A stretch of DNA of 64,000 nucleotides from Metridium senile (lineage: Eukaryota; Cnidaria; Anthozoa; Actiniaria; Metridiidae), in NCBI GenBank assembly GCA_949775045.1, contig OX459095.1, positions 25,297,278-25,361,277 on the forward strand. Reading direction: 5' to 3'. The notes under the pieces are model-generated. The model did not search any database and was not told the origin of the DNA. It worked only from the letters and a program-made list of their open reading frames with translations. Below are positions 1 to 11,150 of the stretch, piece by piece; position 1 is the stretch's first letter; every line of letters starts with the position of its first letter. The translations under genes were made by a program, and so were the position numbers.

Positions 1-93
1 CAGCATCAGGGATGGATGCCTTTAATGGTAAGAATAATAGTAGCTTGTTCTATATAATACTTACATACAATGTAGAGAAATGCATTGTAAAAG

Positions 94-322
94 TACTGCA
101 AACAGGTTCCCATTTAAATCTGTACTTTCCCATTTAAATCTGTACTTATGCAAATTGTGTTGATGTGTGCTAAACACACAGATCAACCAATCAGAGTATA
201 TTATTTCTGAAGTGAACTTCTCTGATTGGCTGATCTGTGTGTTTAGCACACATCAATAAAATTTGCATAAGTACAGATTTAAACGGGAAAGTACAGATTT
301 AAATGGCAACCTGTTTGCAGTA
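94..322. repeat. Foldback MITE-like element
   Basis: The ends are inverted: TACTGCAAACAGG at the left and CCTGTTTGCAGTA at the right. The arms, roughly 100 bp each, pair across the CACACAGATCA / TGATCTGTGTG centre. A short block with ATTTAAATCTGTACTT is present twice in each arm. There is no coding capacity. It lies upstream of the first recognisable PHF12 exon, probably in an intron. Confidence 0.8.
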
Positions 323-937
323 AACACCCATACATAAGAACAAATGGATAAGAACCTTCAGGCTGAAATTTGGTCAATAAAGCACCAGGCATATATATAA
401 GGACCAATTCAGCCTGACAATTGAAACATGCTCTTGATATGTAAAACAACTTGGGTATCAAAAATTAGAAATTAGAAGGGTTGATCTCAGTATGTGTGCT
501 AGAGTAAATTTGACTTGATTTTGTGGAGAGGGGGGGGGGGGGTGGATTTTAATTTGTTTGAGAGGCTAGCCATGCAGTCAAGAATAATGGTTATTAATTG
601 GTAACCATATTATAATTCAGTGTAGCTGTTTTCATATGCCTATATACAAATTTTTATGTTCAATTTAAAATTCAATAAGAGCAATTGAAAACCATTTTGT
701 ACTCATCTTGATTATTAATTTCCATTAGTGCTACACCAAACATACTACCACTATGTATAATAATTATTACCACATCACTAAAGCTCTTTGGTGATATTTG
801 CTCTACACAGCTATATGTGTTAACTTTGCATCGCCCCACAAACCCATACATGTAGTTGCACAGTATTTCCAACAAACATTTCTCACTTTTGACTTCACAT
901 GCTGTAACTAAAAGACAACGTTTGATTTGATTTACAG
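323..937. other. Probable intron sequence, no gene seen
   Basis: AT-rich sequence with a G-run near 531-541. I see no conserved coding segment. It ends in a good splice acceptor (TTTACAG, ending at 937) for the first PHF12 exon in the window, so it is best read as the 3' part of a PHF12 intron. Confidence 0.5.
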
Positions 938-1073
938 AACTTAATAAGCTTGATTCAAGACTAATTCAGGTACTAGCATTCCAAAGACTTCAGCAGCTTC
1001 TAACGCAAGCCAAGGTACAGTAAAAATGTTCAATGTTCACCGTCTTGCTCCAAACTTAGACATATAAATGAAA

Positions 1074-1169
<96 letters not shown>

Positions 1170-4156
1170 GTTGTTATTGTTAAAAGGTGTTTGAGAAAAG
1201 AGTATGAGCCAAAAACGGTTGTTTTTGGCTTGTCTGAGTTTGCAGAAAGCTGAAAACTGCAGTAAACCAAACATTTGTTTTGATTAACCATCATGTTTGA
1301 TCATCATGTTTAATTTGTCTAATCTAGCCTGTTCCACCAAGTCCTGTGGCTTCAAGAAGAATAACATTCAATGGACTAAAGGAACCTATTGTTTCTCCTG
1401 ATCTCACAGGTACAAATTTATTGATAATAATCTTTTTCTATTTTACTTTTAAGTAAGTATTTTCGCTAATAATCCTCTTTTTATGGTATTAGTGACTCCA
1501 GGAAGATCAATAGCTGTTTTATGCCCTCTAACAGGAACTGGTCCTGTCATGCCTATGGTTCATAAATGCCTTTCTCTTGGAAGAGGTAAGTAACATTCTG
1601 ACACATTATGCCAAGCAACACAGGCATATTATTATGGTGAGGTTTGTCTTGGAAGAGGTAACATTTTTACACATGCCAAACATTAAGGTTGTCCACAGAT
1701 AAAAATGCATTTTGTTTTATTCCAAATGTCACATGTCTTACAGTGAGATTCGAAAAACCGTGGGCACCCAGAAATATTTTAGAAATCGTTTATTGTTCGT
1801 TGAACAACTCACAAATAACTCTAACTAGAAAAAGTTTATTATACTACACATCAGTCAATCTTCTTGTGGTGATATTGTTGTTTCTGAGTTGCTCAACGAA
1901 TAATAAACGAACAAAAGCCACTTAACCGTTGCATAACACTACCGGCTTTCTACAATAGACTCATTAACGACTTCAAGCTTTCTGCTAACACAATGACTAA
2001 CACCTACCCACGCATCAACAACAACATTACCAATGAACCAGACACATAAACAACACCGCTGTCTTTTCATTTTCTTTACTCTGAAGATGACTTCCGCTCA
2101 GGTTGTCCAAACGTCAGACATCAACACCATCAGTCTTTCTCAAGACTACACCACCCCGGACGATCATGCCTCATCTACATTGAATAATAAACGATTTCTA
2201 AAATATTTCTAGGTGCCAACGGTTTTTTGATTCGCACTGTAATAAATATTCATGACTCCTTCGACTTAATTGGCTCTGAAGCTGTGAGTTCCAATTGCAT
2301 GAACCATGATATTTAGTATGAAAAATAAATATTTTAATGAGACATTTGTATGTATTCACCTTACCATGGCCACCTAATTAAAGTTGTGTACAAGTTAACC
2401 AATCAGAAAGAGAGAATTTGACCTTAATATAAAAGACACGTCGAGTGTCAAACTGTAAACACTTTGAAATGTTCAAAGCGAAGACAAGAGTGAAGTTTAT
2501 AAGTGTCTGAAAAACCTCCCAGGATTTTTAAATTTGAAAAGGTGTAGCAAATAATTTGAAAAGAGAAACTTTTCAGGGACGCTAAGCTAACTTGTACAAA
2601 ACTTTAATTGGGTGGCCACAGTAAGACGCATTATGCTGTAACAAAAATACAGTCCCATTGATTTAATAAGCTCAAAGTTTGCAGTCTACAACAGACTGAT
2701 TTTATCTTTTAACAGATAATCCCTTTGACAAGTGACAGTCTTTATTTCACTGAAAATCTCTTTGACAAGTGACTGTCTTTATTTCAATGAAAATCTCTTT
2801 GACAAGTGACTGTCTTTATTTCACTGATAATCCCTTTGACAAGTGACTGTCTTTATTTCACTAATAATCCATTTGACAAGTGACTGTCTTTAATTCACTG
2901 ATAATCTCTTTGACAAGTGACTGTCTTTTTTTCCCAGGTATAGATACAGATGTCTGTCTACAACACTACAGTCACTGTAACTTTGTCTCAGAGAAACACT
3001 GCTCTATATTCTACGATGAGGTTTGTACTTAATAATAATACATCAATATAAAATATTTGTTTCTGATTGGCTAATAGACCCTTTCATGGCTCACTTCCAC
3101 AACCTTAGCCTCCATAGTGTGTAATATATACTATACAATTTGACTACAGCTTGCGGCAATTTAAGAAATGAATACATAATCCGATAATTGACACACTTCA
3201 AATTTCCACAGGCTGTAGTCAAATCATATATATAATATGCTAAGCGAAAAATTCAGCATCTTATTCCAATAAACCCGCCCACTGTGCCACCAAACAAATT
3301 CCATGCTAAGAACAGGTAATAGGGGGTAAATTGGAACGAGAAAGTAAATGCTTGCAAAACTAGAAATCAAAGTCGTCTCGCAGCAATCTCACTTGGATTA
3401 TCATTGACACAGGAAGCTCAATCATTACAAAGAGCAGCCCAAGTGTTAGGTAAATGACAACTTGCACGACTTCGGTATTGTTGTCACGTACGCCTGTACA
3501 GGGTATGACGTCACTCAATGGAAAGACCTGTTTGGTTTTCATGAGGAAAAGGAGTGAATTTTTCATGGGTACCCAGACTAGTTGTAAATAATATATTACT
3601 TGTATCGAGGCTGAGGATGTTCAATTCAAACTGTGAAATGGTCTATTGATTGTGAATTTTCATTCATTCATTCATTCATTACAAATGAATATTTTTATTT
3701 TTGTTTCAGACGTCCAAGCAATATGAACTTATCAATTACAGTGAACATGGTACATACGTAGACAATGTGCTCTATTCCTGTGATTTCTCTGACAAACCAA
3801 CATATTCTGTTACATCTTCAAAAGACCTTAATCCTAAAAGGATCTCGAAATCAAAACTTGTTGCTACGGCTGAATCAAGAAAAAGCTCCAAGGTTGCAAG
3901 AAGAACTGTAGGATTTGGTGTACAAAAGATTTCAAAATCTTGTAACTGTACAACAAGTAGCTCCAATTTAATAGGAAGCAGTGGTGCAGGCTGGGAAGGG
4001 ACAGCACTGTTGCATCATGGGAGTTACATCAAGCTAGGGTGTCAGCAGTTTGTTTTCAGTATTACAAATCAAGCAAGCAAGCATGTTACCAAAACGAATG
4101 GCACTAGCTCATTGCATACTCAAGCTTCAACTAGTAAAGTCACAGCTTCGACATGA
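938..4156 (+). CDS. PHF12: PHD finger protein 12 homologue, C-terminal exons with FHA domain (5' part outside window)
   Basis: Five exons splice in frame: 938-1014, 1328-1409, 1493-1585, 2938-3020 and 3710-4156 (stop TGA). All introns have GT/AG ends. They encode about 259 residues. The first exon carries the [17 protein letters not shown] helix. Exons 3-5 carry the split FHA fold: [12 protein letters not shown], then [16 protein letters not shown], then [19 protein letters not shown], then a basic/serine-rich loop, a [12 protein letters not shown] motif and [17 protein letters not shown]. This order and wording match the C-terminal FHA region of animal PHF12, a PHD-finger co-repressor that links Sin3/HDAC complexes to chromatin in the nucleus. 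The PHD fingers must lie upstream of the window. The tail after the FHA is serine/threonine-rich and poorly conserved. Identification is by recognition of the FHA block, not by a search. Confidence 0.9.
1074..1169. repeat. (ATT)n microsatellite
   Basis: About 32 uninterrupted ATT units in the intron after the first visible PHF12 exon. It makes poly-Ile and poly-Asn frames, which are not genes. Confidence 0.97.
1741..2239. mobile_element. Mariner-type MITE with CAGTG ends and TA target sites
   Basis: The left end CAGTGAGATTCGAAAAACC and the right end GGTTTTTTGATTCGCACTG form terminal inverted repeats of about 55 bp (with mismatches), flanked by TA at 1739-1740 and 2240-2241. That is the hallmark of Tc1/mariner-type insertion. 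No transposase frame is present, so it is non-autonomous. A shorter relative lies at 50361-50567. It sits in the PHF12 intron between exons 3 and 4. Confidence 0.85.
2716..2932. repeat. 37-bp minisatellite abutting a splice acceptor
   Basis: Six tandem copies of a 37-38 bp unit (core TTTGACAAGTGACTGTCTTT). The last unit runs straight into TTTTTTTCCCAG, the acceptor of the PHF12 exon at 2938. Each unit carries its own pyrimidine-rich stretch. Confidence 0.95.
3073..3647. repeat. Inverted-repeat element in PHF12 intron
   Basis: The left end AATAGACCCTTTCATGG with CCTTAGCCTCCAT and the right end ATCGAGGCTGAGGATG with GAAATGGTCTATT pair as imperfect terminal inverted repeats. A second hairpin (TTTGACTACAGC / GCTGTAGTCAAA) lies inside, around 3137-3226. 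Related TIR pieces (TATTGAGGCTGAGGT, in both orientations) are near 5007-5022 and 5152-5166. There is no coding capacity. Confidence 0.65.
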
Positions 4157-5490
4157 TCTAATACAATTTTACTGTATCAGATTCAAATTATTTTTGTATT
4201 GTCAGAGTATTTTATGATTGATACTAGCCTAAATTGAAATATGTTGGCCAACGTTTCCTCACAGACTAACCTCACGTTCATATGCAGTTTGCATGAGAAG
4301 CTAGTCAGTTATGACTAACAATCAACAATTAATTGCTGAATGCCAGGGGAATATTTTTGAATAATAACTGAGACAAAGTGAAGGCTATTATCATCAAGCC
4401 CAAGGAGAACAATTGTTTTAGTATAAAGACTCAGGTGATTGTTTCCCCCAAACAAATAGAAATAACTAACCTTTTGGAAGAAAAGTATGTATTTCTTATT
4501 TTTAACGGTGCACAATACACTGTAGGTGATTATTGAATAAGGCAATGTTAAACCTACATGCAATGTTCTATAATCATTTGTGTATTTATACTAATAGTCA
4601 ATTTCGTAGACCAAATCGAAATATGGCGTATTGTTCTCGACTGTCTAGCCTCGTGTTCACATTGGAAAACAATAGAGTTTTCACATGTATGCAAGGCTGG
4701 CCAGTCAAGAAGAATTGCTATTCAAATTAGCCACAATATTTCGATTCGGTGTATTGGTTACCAAATTTTGATTTGGTGTATTTCTTGTGAATTTAAACAA
4801 AACTTTTAATGGTAATTTTTTGAATCTGATATGAATATTCTTACATATATATATTGTCCTGTACATTACCTGTGAATATGTATATTTATTATCATATCAA
4901 AAAGACTTTTCATATTTGAAATTTTGTGTTCAATATTCTTATAATAACCCTTGAAGGAATCAGAACTACAGACCTTTGAATAGAGCATTTCAGGGTTCTT
5001 GTCAATCGACCTCAGCCTCAATACATAGTGTGGAGTATATTTTTGAGAATTAGACAGTCTACAGCCCATGGAATGTGGAAGTGTTTCAATTGTTTCAGTA
5101 ACATGTACATTATTTAAATTAACTTTAGTCAGATTGTACTGAATATATTAAATGCTATTGAGGCTGAGGTTTATCAAAGAGAACTGCGAAAAGGTCTATT
5201 TTGGTACGATATATACTAGAGTACAAACACTAAAAGCTAGTGTGCAATATTTTCTTTTATATAGCAAATGTACTGCATTGGATTTCTAAGGAAATAATAA
5301 ATTATTACCCAATTATGTGTTATAACAGTTTAAAACACATTATTAAAAGACTTCAAATATACTTACATTTTTGTTAATCCTTTTTTTTTTACAATGAAAT
5401 TCATACATTTTCACCTTTGTTGCTAAAAAATGTTTTTGCTCTAACTGAATACTAGAAAGCAGTAACTAGACCACAGAAAAAATAGGTAAA
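4157..5490. other. PHF12 3' UTR and intergenic DNA
   Basis: AT-rich DNA after the PHF12 stop codon. Several AATAAA-like stretches occur, but none can be chosen as the poly(A) signal. Inverted-repeat debris of the GGCTGAGG family lies at about 5000-5200. No further coding region is seen. Confidence 0.5.
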
Positions 5491-5491
5491 A

Positions 5492-5875
5492 TTTGTCCCC
5501 CTCTAATAAATAATGAACAGTCCCTTTGTCCCCTCTCCCCTCCAATAAATAATGAACAGTCCCTTTGTCCCATCTCCCCTCCAATAAATAATGAACAGTC
5601 TTTTGTCCCCTCTCCCCTCTAATAAATAATGAACAGTCCCTTTGTCCCCTCTCCCCTCCAATAAATAATGAACAGTCCCTTTGTCCCATCTCCCCTCCAA
5701 TAAATAATGAACAGTCTTTTGTCCCCTCTCCCCTCCAATAAATAATGAACAGTCTTTTGTCCCCTCTCCCCTCCAATAAATAATAAACAGTCTTTTGTCC
5801 CATCTCCCCTTCAATAAATAATGAACAGTCCCTTTGTCCCCTCCCCCCTCCAATAAATAATGAATGGTCTTTTGT
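5492..5875. repeat. Minisatellite of about 41-43 bp, nine units
   Basis: Tandem units with the core AATAAATAATGAACAGTC followed by a pyrimidine-rich CCCTTTGTCCCCTCTCCCCT. Some units lack a few bases, giving the shorter form CAGTCTTTTGTCC. The open reading frames of 116-120 codons on the - strand are by-products of the repeat. Confidence 0.95.
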
Positions 5876-6813
5876 TAGTAATTTTGGTGTGTTGGTCGCA
5901 GTGAACTAGCTGGGACCACTAATAGAATCAGTCTAGTGTGAGGTGATTGAAAAACATTCTGCTTTGAACATAATTCATGTTTGGAGAATTTGATAATTGA
6001 TCCATACATTAAATCCTGTATTTTTATTGCATGTTACCGTTTCAAAGAAATAAAATAAAAAAAACTACATTATCAGGTACATGAAATAAAGCTTGATTTG
6101 CTGTTTTATCTTGACAATTTTAGTTTTGACTGTTTAGTAGAAAAAACAAGGGATTAATCATTATATGTAGTCAAACGAAGTTATGGGCATTCTTGTTATT
6201 GCATTGACAAAAACAATGTAAAAGACAGGAGAGTAATTAGAAAGAGCAAAAAAAAAAAAAACAAGGTAAATGGGAAGGTTTAGTTGACAAAAGTCCAACA
6301 AAGGACCTAATTTAGTAATAATAATTTAGTTGGAAAGGAATTATTTAAAAAAAGATCACTCAAGCTGAACTCTTTCTTTTGTTATTCCTTTCTTACTAAA
6401 TTACTAATGTTCTTTTTTCATTTGACAACATTCTTGAAATTAGGTATAACTATGTCTTGGAGTTCTGTCATCTGGAAATATTTGCTTTCACATTTGTAGT
6501 GGGATGAAAAAGTGCATGAATAAATAATTACAATTGTTTTGAAAATATGAATTTGCAAAAATTGTATCCATTTCATTTTAATAATAATAATTAACTCTTT
6601 GTTTAAAGATGATGATACGGAATAGTTAAAAACTAGCTAATAATTTATTATTTTTTTGTGTATTGCTATTTTTCTTTAAAAGTTTCCTTTTTCAAAATGG
6701 GCTTCCTGTGGTGGGTTGTGATCGTCAGAACATTGAACCTCTATGGCTTCCGACTTGGGCGACTCGTTTTTGGCTAAAGATCCATAGGAAATTACGCTAT
6801 AAAATACATCAAA
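5876..6813. promoter_or_regulatory. Upstream region of the flotillin-like gene
   Basis: AT-rich DNA, no gene. The stretch 6535-6725, just upstream of the flotillin start, is recognisably related to 51550-51735 (shared GGTTTTGATCG/GGTTGTGATCG and TTTTGAAAATATGAATT blocks). It therefore looks like a promoter-proximal piece copied elsewhere in the locus. No TATA box or other defined element can be assigned. Confidence 0.4.
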
Positions 6814-9800
6814 ATGGGCAACTGTTACGTAGTAGGACCTAATGAAGCTATGGTCGTTTCTGGTAAAGTTTAATTTATGTTTTTATCCAACAAACATAAT
6901 TTTTTGATACCCTAGACTGCCATGGGCAATGTATTTGTCATTTCTGTGTTACGAAAAAACAACAAAACGGTTAGTCCCCTTGTTCAACTCTTTCAGACAT
7001 TTATTCTAACTTTTGCTGTTTCATTTAAGGTGGATGTTGTGATTCAACGAGCATGAAATATGTTATTGGTGGTTATGTTTGCACCTCAGCTTGTTTTAGT
7101 GACGTTCAAACGTAAGTTTTATAGGTTTTTACACAGCTGCATGGTGTGAGAAATACATGCTAATTGCAGAATGAACACGCATTCAAATAGTGTGTGTGTA
7201 CGAGTTGGGCGAGGTATTTTATTGATTACTTGGCATGGGTTTGGATGAGGATTTGCTTTGCTTATATATCTCTTTTCATCGGGATACCTGTGGTGAGAAG
7301 AAAAAAACACAGGAATCCAAAAGGAGGAGGCTAAATCAAGAGTTCAAAATCCAAGTTATTCTATTTAAGACAAATCCAAAAATATGGGTTTGGATGTACA
7401 GGGATTTGCTTTGCTTATATCTCTTTTCATCGGGATTCCTGTGGTAAGGAGAAAGAAACCCACAGGAATCCCAAAGGAGGAGGCTAAATCAAGAGTTCAA
7501 AATCCAATTCAAAACTATACTCCTTGTATTCCTGCATGGTGAGTCCCTGTTGACAATACAGTAACAATACCCCATCACAAAAGCATGAAGCCTACAAATC
7601 CTCACTCCCCCATGTATGATCTTGGGTTGACCAAAAGAAAAGTGAAAACTGGCCAGAAACTGACTAAAAATGTCATTAATTTAATAGTGTCCTTCAGTTC
7701 CCTATCTGGGCCTTTGCATCGTAGCCCAACCCTCCCCTTCCTCTCCCCAATCCCCTCCTGGGCCGCTATGCAGGCTATTGCATCGAAGCAAGACAAATAT
7801 TGTCACTATTGCAATCTCAATGTTTGTCTCTCTTTGTTGGAAAGGCCCAGTTACCTTTCAAAATGGCGCAGGGAACAGTGAAGGGCACTATTGATAGTCA
7901 TTTTTGAAGATTTCCAGTTTTTGTTCTCTGTAGGAATTCAGATACATATCAACTGTTTCTGGATCCTGCATGGGTACTTGTGGGAATGTTAGAAATTCAA
8001 ATGTTTAATTTATTTTAAATTGTATTTATTAATTCATTTATTATAGGATATGCATAGGATAGCATATAGGATATGTGAGCTATGGAAATAAATGTATTAT
8101 AATGATTTTTTTATCTGACTCAGTCTTTTTATTTCAACTAAATATTATAAATATATTTATTTTTATTGTTTTTCAATTTTTTTTATAAGTCCATTTTAAT
8201 GTGGCTAATTGTAAATTAGGCAAAGTTAAAATCGAGGCGTAGCTAGCCAGCGGTCTCTATTGTGTGTGGAGTGGCCCTATTAGCATAGCAGGGGCTCACA
8301 TGCGACAGATCGTTGTGGATCTTAGCTCTGGCAGCTTGGTGCTCTTTCCTAGTCATGCGCAACTTTGCAGGTCAACCATGACGTAAATCGGCACCTAATC
8401 CCAAGCTTTTCTCCGAATGAGTTTAACTAATTCATCTATTTGTTCATTTAGCATATCTCTTGAACTTATGACTGTCAAACCAAGATGTGACATGGTAGAA
8501 ACAGCACAGGGTGTTGCTGTTACTGTCACTGGTGTATGTCAAGTTAAAGTCATGACAGAACCACGTCTCCTGAGGACAGCATGTGAACAGTTCTTGGGTA
8601 AATCAACCCATGAAATTGAGAATGTCGTACAGAAGACTCTAGAAGGTCACTTGAGAGCTATTCTAGGTACCCTTACACTAGAAGAAATCTATAAAGGTTT
8701 GTAATATCAGTAAACCTACTTTAGTAATTATATTTATTAACTTGTTGCATTGAACAGGATGGAGGGTGGGTGCCTAGTAGCATTGGGCAATAGCAATTGG
8801 CTAGAGGTAACCATGGCAACCTATCCATGGCTCAACCTTGGCACCTGTCACACTGCAATCACAGAAAAAGTTATACTTACCAGGTCTCCCCTATGAGGAG
8901 GGAGGGTTTTGCAAATGCAAGAACAAATAACAAGCAAATAGTGACTGGCAAGCAGCCCACGAGGTGAAGTGGACACAAATGTGCATGTAAACACTATCAA
9001 CAGCTGGCAAGAGGTAACCATGGCAACCTAACCATGGGTCAACCTACAACTCACCATCTCAAAGTTTCTTCTTCCCAGTGCTTGGATGTTGGTAGAACCA
9101 TGGATAATGCTATGGAGCCTACCTCGTCCAAAACCTTCTCCAAGCACACATGAGGCTATGCACCTCCCTCATCCGCAATGTAATACATGCCACATTAAAA
9201 AAATGAAACTTTAACATTTTAGTTAGCAAGTTTTAAGTAATGCGAGAGTTTTGATCATGTTACACAGTCACGCTTGGTCACAAGGTTTTTGTTCTGAGGG
9301 CCCCAAATTGGTATCAATAGGAAGTTTGCTAAGCCCACAGGGATATGGGGCCAGGATCAATCCTTCATGTGTCTGGGTTCTAGCCTGCATAGTAGGTGCA
9401 AGCTACAATCTTTGACAAAAGTGTTGGCACGAATGTGATAAAGTTATTTTAGCACTGCTGAAATTCTACTTCTCCCCCCACCCCCCTTCGCAATGTTGAG
9501 GAGGGAGTCATTGTTTGGTGCTTGTGTGGTTGACCTGTCAATGCGCTATCATTTCACACCAACATTGATGTGGGGGGAAGGGGGGAAATTTTTTATACTT
9601 AAAATAAATGAAGTAGTCACTATGAGATCAAATACTAAAATCGTGCCAACTACTTTTGACAATGATTGTAGTTATTATCTAGTCACACAATCTTGTGCAC
9701 ATAGCGTGTGCCGGACTCTAATAGTCAAACCCAATGTTAGCCTGCTAGGAGTGTACTGTAACCTTACTCTATTTTTCTCTAACTTCATAGATCGAGAGGC

Positions 9801-9903
9801 ATGTGCAACCCTTGTGAGAGAAGTCGCTAGTCCAGATGTTGGCAGAATGGGTATTGAGATTATTACTTTTACTCTCAAAGATATTGGAGAACAAGTAAAT
9901 TAA
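6814..9903 (+). CDS. Flotillin-2-like protein, C-terminally truncated (SPFH domain only)
   Basis: Four exons join in frame: 6814-6862, 7030-7111, 8452-8696 and 9791-9903. The total is 489 nt (162 codons plus stop), and all introns have GT/AG ends. The product starts MGNCYVVGPNEAMVVSG, the flotillin-2 N-terminus with its N-myristoylation glycine and adjacent cysteine. It continues through the SPFH/band-7 core (VETAQGVAVTVTGVCQVKV, ACEQFLGK, LEGHLRAILGTLT, EVASPDVGRMGIEI). Full flotillins form membrane-microdomain scaffolds and are about 430 residues long. Here the frame stops after EQVN, where the family normally continues. Recognisable continuation codons (SLGKTQTAILQ) lie just downstream at about 9914-9947 but out of frame, beyond a small insertion and a small deletion. 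The coiled-coil C-terminal half is not found. Either a truncated expressed paralogue or an early-stage pseudogene. Confidence 0.8.
7230..7515. repeat. Two-copy tandem duplication of about 154 bp in flotillin intron 2
   Basis: Two adjacent, slightly diverged copies begin TGGGTTTGGAT (7230 and 7384) and both contain TTTGCTTTGCTTATAT, CTCTTTTCATCGGGAT and AGGAGGAGGCTAAATCAAG. Each also holds a small hairpin (TTCCTGTGG / CCACAGGAA). Non-coding. Confidence 0.85.
7793..8037. repeat. 245-bp dispersed direct repeat, copy 1
   Basis: Essentially identical to 15094-15338: it starts ACAAATATTGTCACTATTGC and ends TTATTAATTCAT, and the flanks differ on both sides. It contains the GGAAAGGCCCAGTTACC / GCGCAGGGAACAGTGAA block that also forms the arms of the foldback element at 49818-49997. 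It is therefore probably one end of a larger mobile-element family. It lies in flotillin intron 2. Confidence 0.9.
9403..9671. repeat. MITE with CTACAATC ends
   Basis: Terminal inverted repeats: CTACAATCTTTGACAAAAGT at the left and ACTTTTGACAATGATTGTAG at the right, followed inward by GTTGGCACGA / TCGTGCCAAC. Inner C-rich and G-rich runs (near 9472-9487 and 9574-9588) also pair. It lies in flotillin intron 3, just before exon 4. Confidence 0.85.
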
Positions 9904-10008
9904 AGTAGACTGGACTCTCTTGGTAAAACACAGACAGCTATCTTGCAGTTAATGAAAAGATGTTAAAAACATAGTAATAATAACCATGCTGGTGTACATG
10001 AAATAGAG

Positions 10009-10221
10009 CTACAATCTCGGCAAAAACTAAGTGAGACAACTACTTCAAAAAGGGACAGTATTAATGCGCATGCTTTATTGTTGCAGGCATTCATCAAGGA
10101 TTCATGTTAACTGAAAACCAACATTGCAGGAAGGGTGAGGGAGGATTATAGCAAAACCTATAGTTAAAGGTCAAAATAGAGAAAACTATAAGTGTCTCAC
10201 TAGTTTTTGCCAAAATTGTAG
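10009..10221. repeat. Second MITE with CTACAAT ends
   Basis: Terminal inverted repeats CTACAATCTCGGCAAAAACT and AGTTTTTGCCAAAATTGTAG, with GTGAGAC / GTCTCAC just inside. The end motif resembles that of the element at 9403-9671, so they may belong to one superfamily. No coding frame. Confidence 0.85.
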
Positions 10222-10249
10222 ATTTTTTTAGTAGTGGGTATCAACAATA

Positions 10250-10735
10250 ATATCTCTAATTGTATTGAATATAATATCTAGTGCCATGCAGTATTTGTAA
10301 TAGAGCTAGATTTGTTTGTAGTGGGTGTCAACGTGCTGTTGCTGGCTATATAGATTTTTTTTTTTTTCTCAACAACTTTATTGAGTGATAACTACTTCGT
10401 ACAAGTTAAAAGAAAATTTACAACACGAAACATTTGGATCACCCAAAGGGGAAAGCGCGAAAGTGCTTATACTAATATTAATGAGCCACAGTATTTTGAT
10501 ATATTTGATATATAATATCTCTAATTGTATTGAATATAATATTTAGTGTCAGTATTTGTAATAGAGCTAGATTTGTTTGTAGTGGGTGTCCACTTGCTTT
10601 TGTTGGCTATATAGATAAAGTGCTTACTAATTAATGAGCCACAGTATTTTGATATATTTGATATATAATATCTCTAATTGTATTGAATATAATATCTAGT
10701 GCCAGTATTTGTAATAGAGCTAGATTTGTTTGTAG
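10250..10735. repeat. Three-copy local repeat
   Basis: Three copies of a block containing TATCTCTAATTGTATTGAAT, TTGTAATAGAGCTAGATTTG and usually GTAGTGGGTGTC begin near 10251, 10515 and 10671. The first copy is separated from the second by a 104-bp insertion. A weak relative of the block (ATAGATTTGTTTGGCAGTGA) lies at about 50238. Confidence 0.85.
10356..10459 (-). mobile_element. Short poly(A)-tailed retro-insertion
   Basis: Read on the - strand, this ends CACTCAATAAAGTTGTTGAG followed by an A-tract, which is a polyadenylation signal and tail. The neighbouring copy of the host repeat (10610-10635) provides the empty site, TATAGATAAAGTGC. That places the insertion precisely between TATAGAT and AAAGTGC. 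It is too short to name the parent retroelement, and no clear target duplication is visible. Confidence 0.65.
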
Positions 10736-10880
10736 AGTGCATTTAGTAAAAGCGTGAAACTTTACTAAATACTAAATTGTACTATTTTGTACAAATTAAT
10801 ATAGTGTGCAACATATTCATTTTTTTTTATTAAGTTCTAAACGATTACATTTGTTTTTACAATAATGGTTATTTGTACTT

Positions 10881-11054
10881 ATCATATGACCCGTATTTTG
10901 CCCGGCGCGCGCTCTTAAGAAAACCTTCGGAAAAAGTCACGTGATGGGGTCCGTACGGCTTTTTTCACCTGGTCCGTACAAACACGTACGGACCAGCTAC
11001 TCGAAACATCACAACAAAAATGGCCATTAAATTAAAAAGTGTGGGTCATATGAT
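10881..11054. repeat. Foldback element with ATCATATGACCC ends
   Basis: Outer inverted repeat ATCATATGACCC (10881-10892) / GGGTCATATGAT (11043-11054). Inside is a perfect 11-bp hairpin, CTGGTCCGTAC / GTACGGACCAG (10969-10979 / 10985-10995). The interior is locally GC-rich compared with its surroundings. Confidence 0.75.
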
Positions 11055-11060
11055 AAAAAA

Positions 11061-11150
11061 CTTATTGACTGAGTTAGGTCGGGCCGTACGGGAAAATTGA
11101 CCGCGAGCCAAATATTTTCCCGTACGGCCCGACCTAACTCAGTCAATAAG
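11061..11150. repeat. Perfect 37-bp palindrome arms with 16-nt loop
   Basis: The left arm 11061-11097 starts CTTATTGACTGAGTTAGG. The right arm 11114-11150 is its exact reverse complement. The spacer is 11098-11113. The CCGTACGG core is shared with the adjacent element at 10881-11054, which suggests a common origin. Confidence 0.95.

Noticed and set aside
1037..1294. Poly-Ile and poly-Asn frames
   Set aside because: Translations of an (ATT)n microsatellite in an intron.
5441..5853. Two 116-120-codon frames with GDKGTVHYLLEG-type repeats
   Set aside because: Products of the 41-43 bp minisatellite, no start context or homology.
6697..6777. 26-codon upstream frame MGFLWWVVIVRTLNLYGF before flotillin
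   Set aside because: Its start codon is absent from the related sequence at about 51690, and no conservation supports it.
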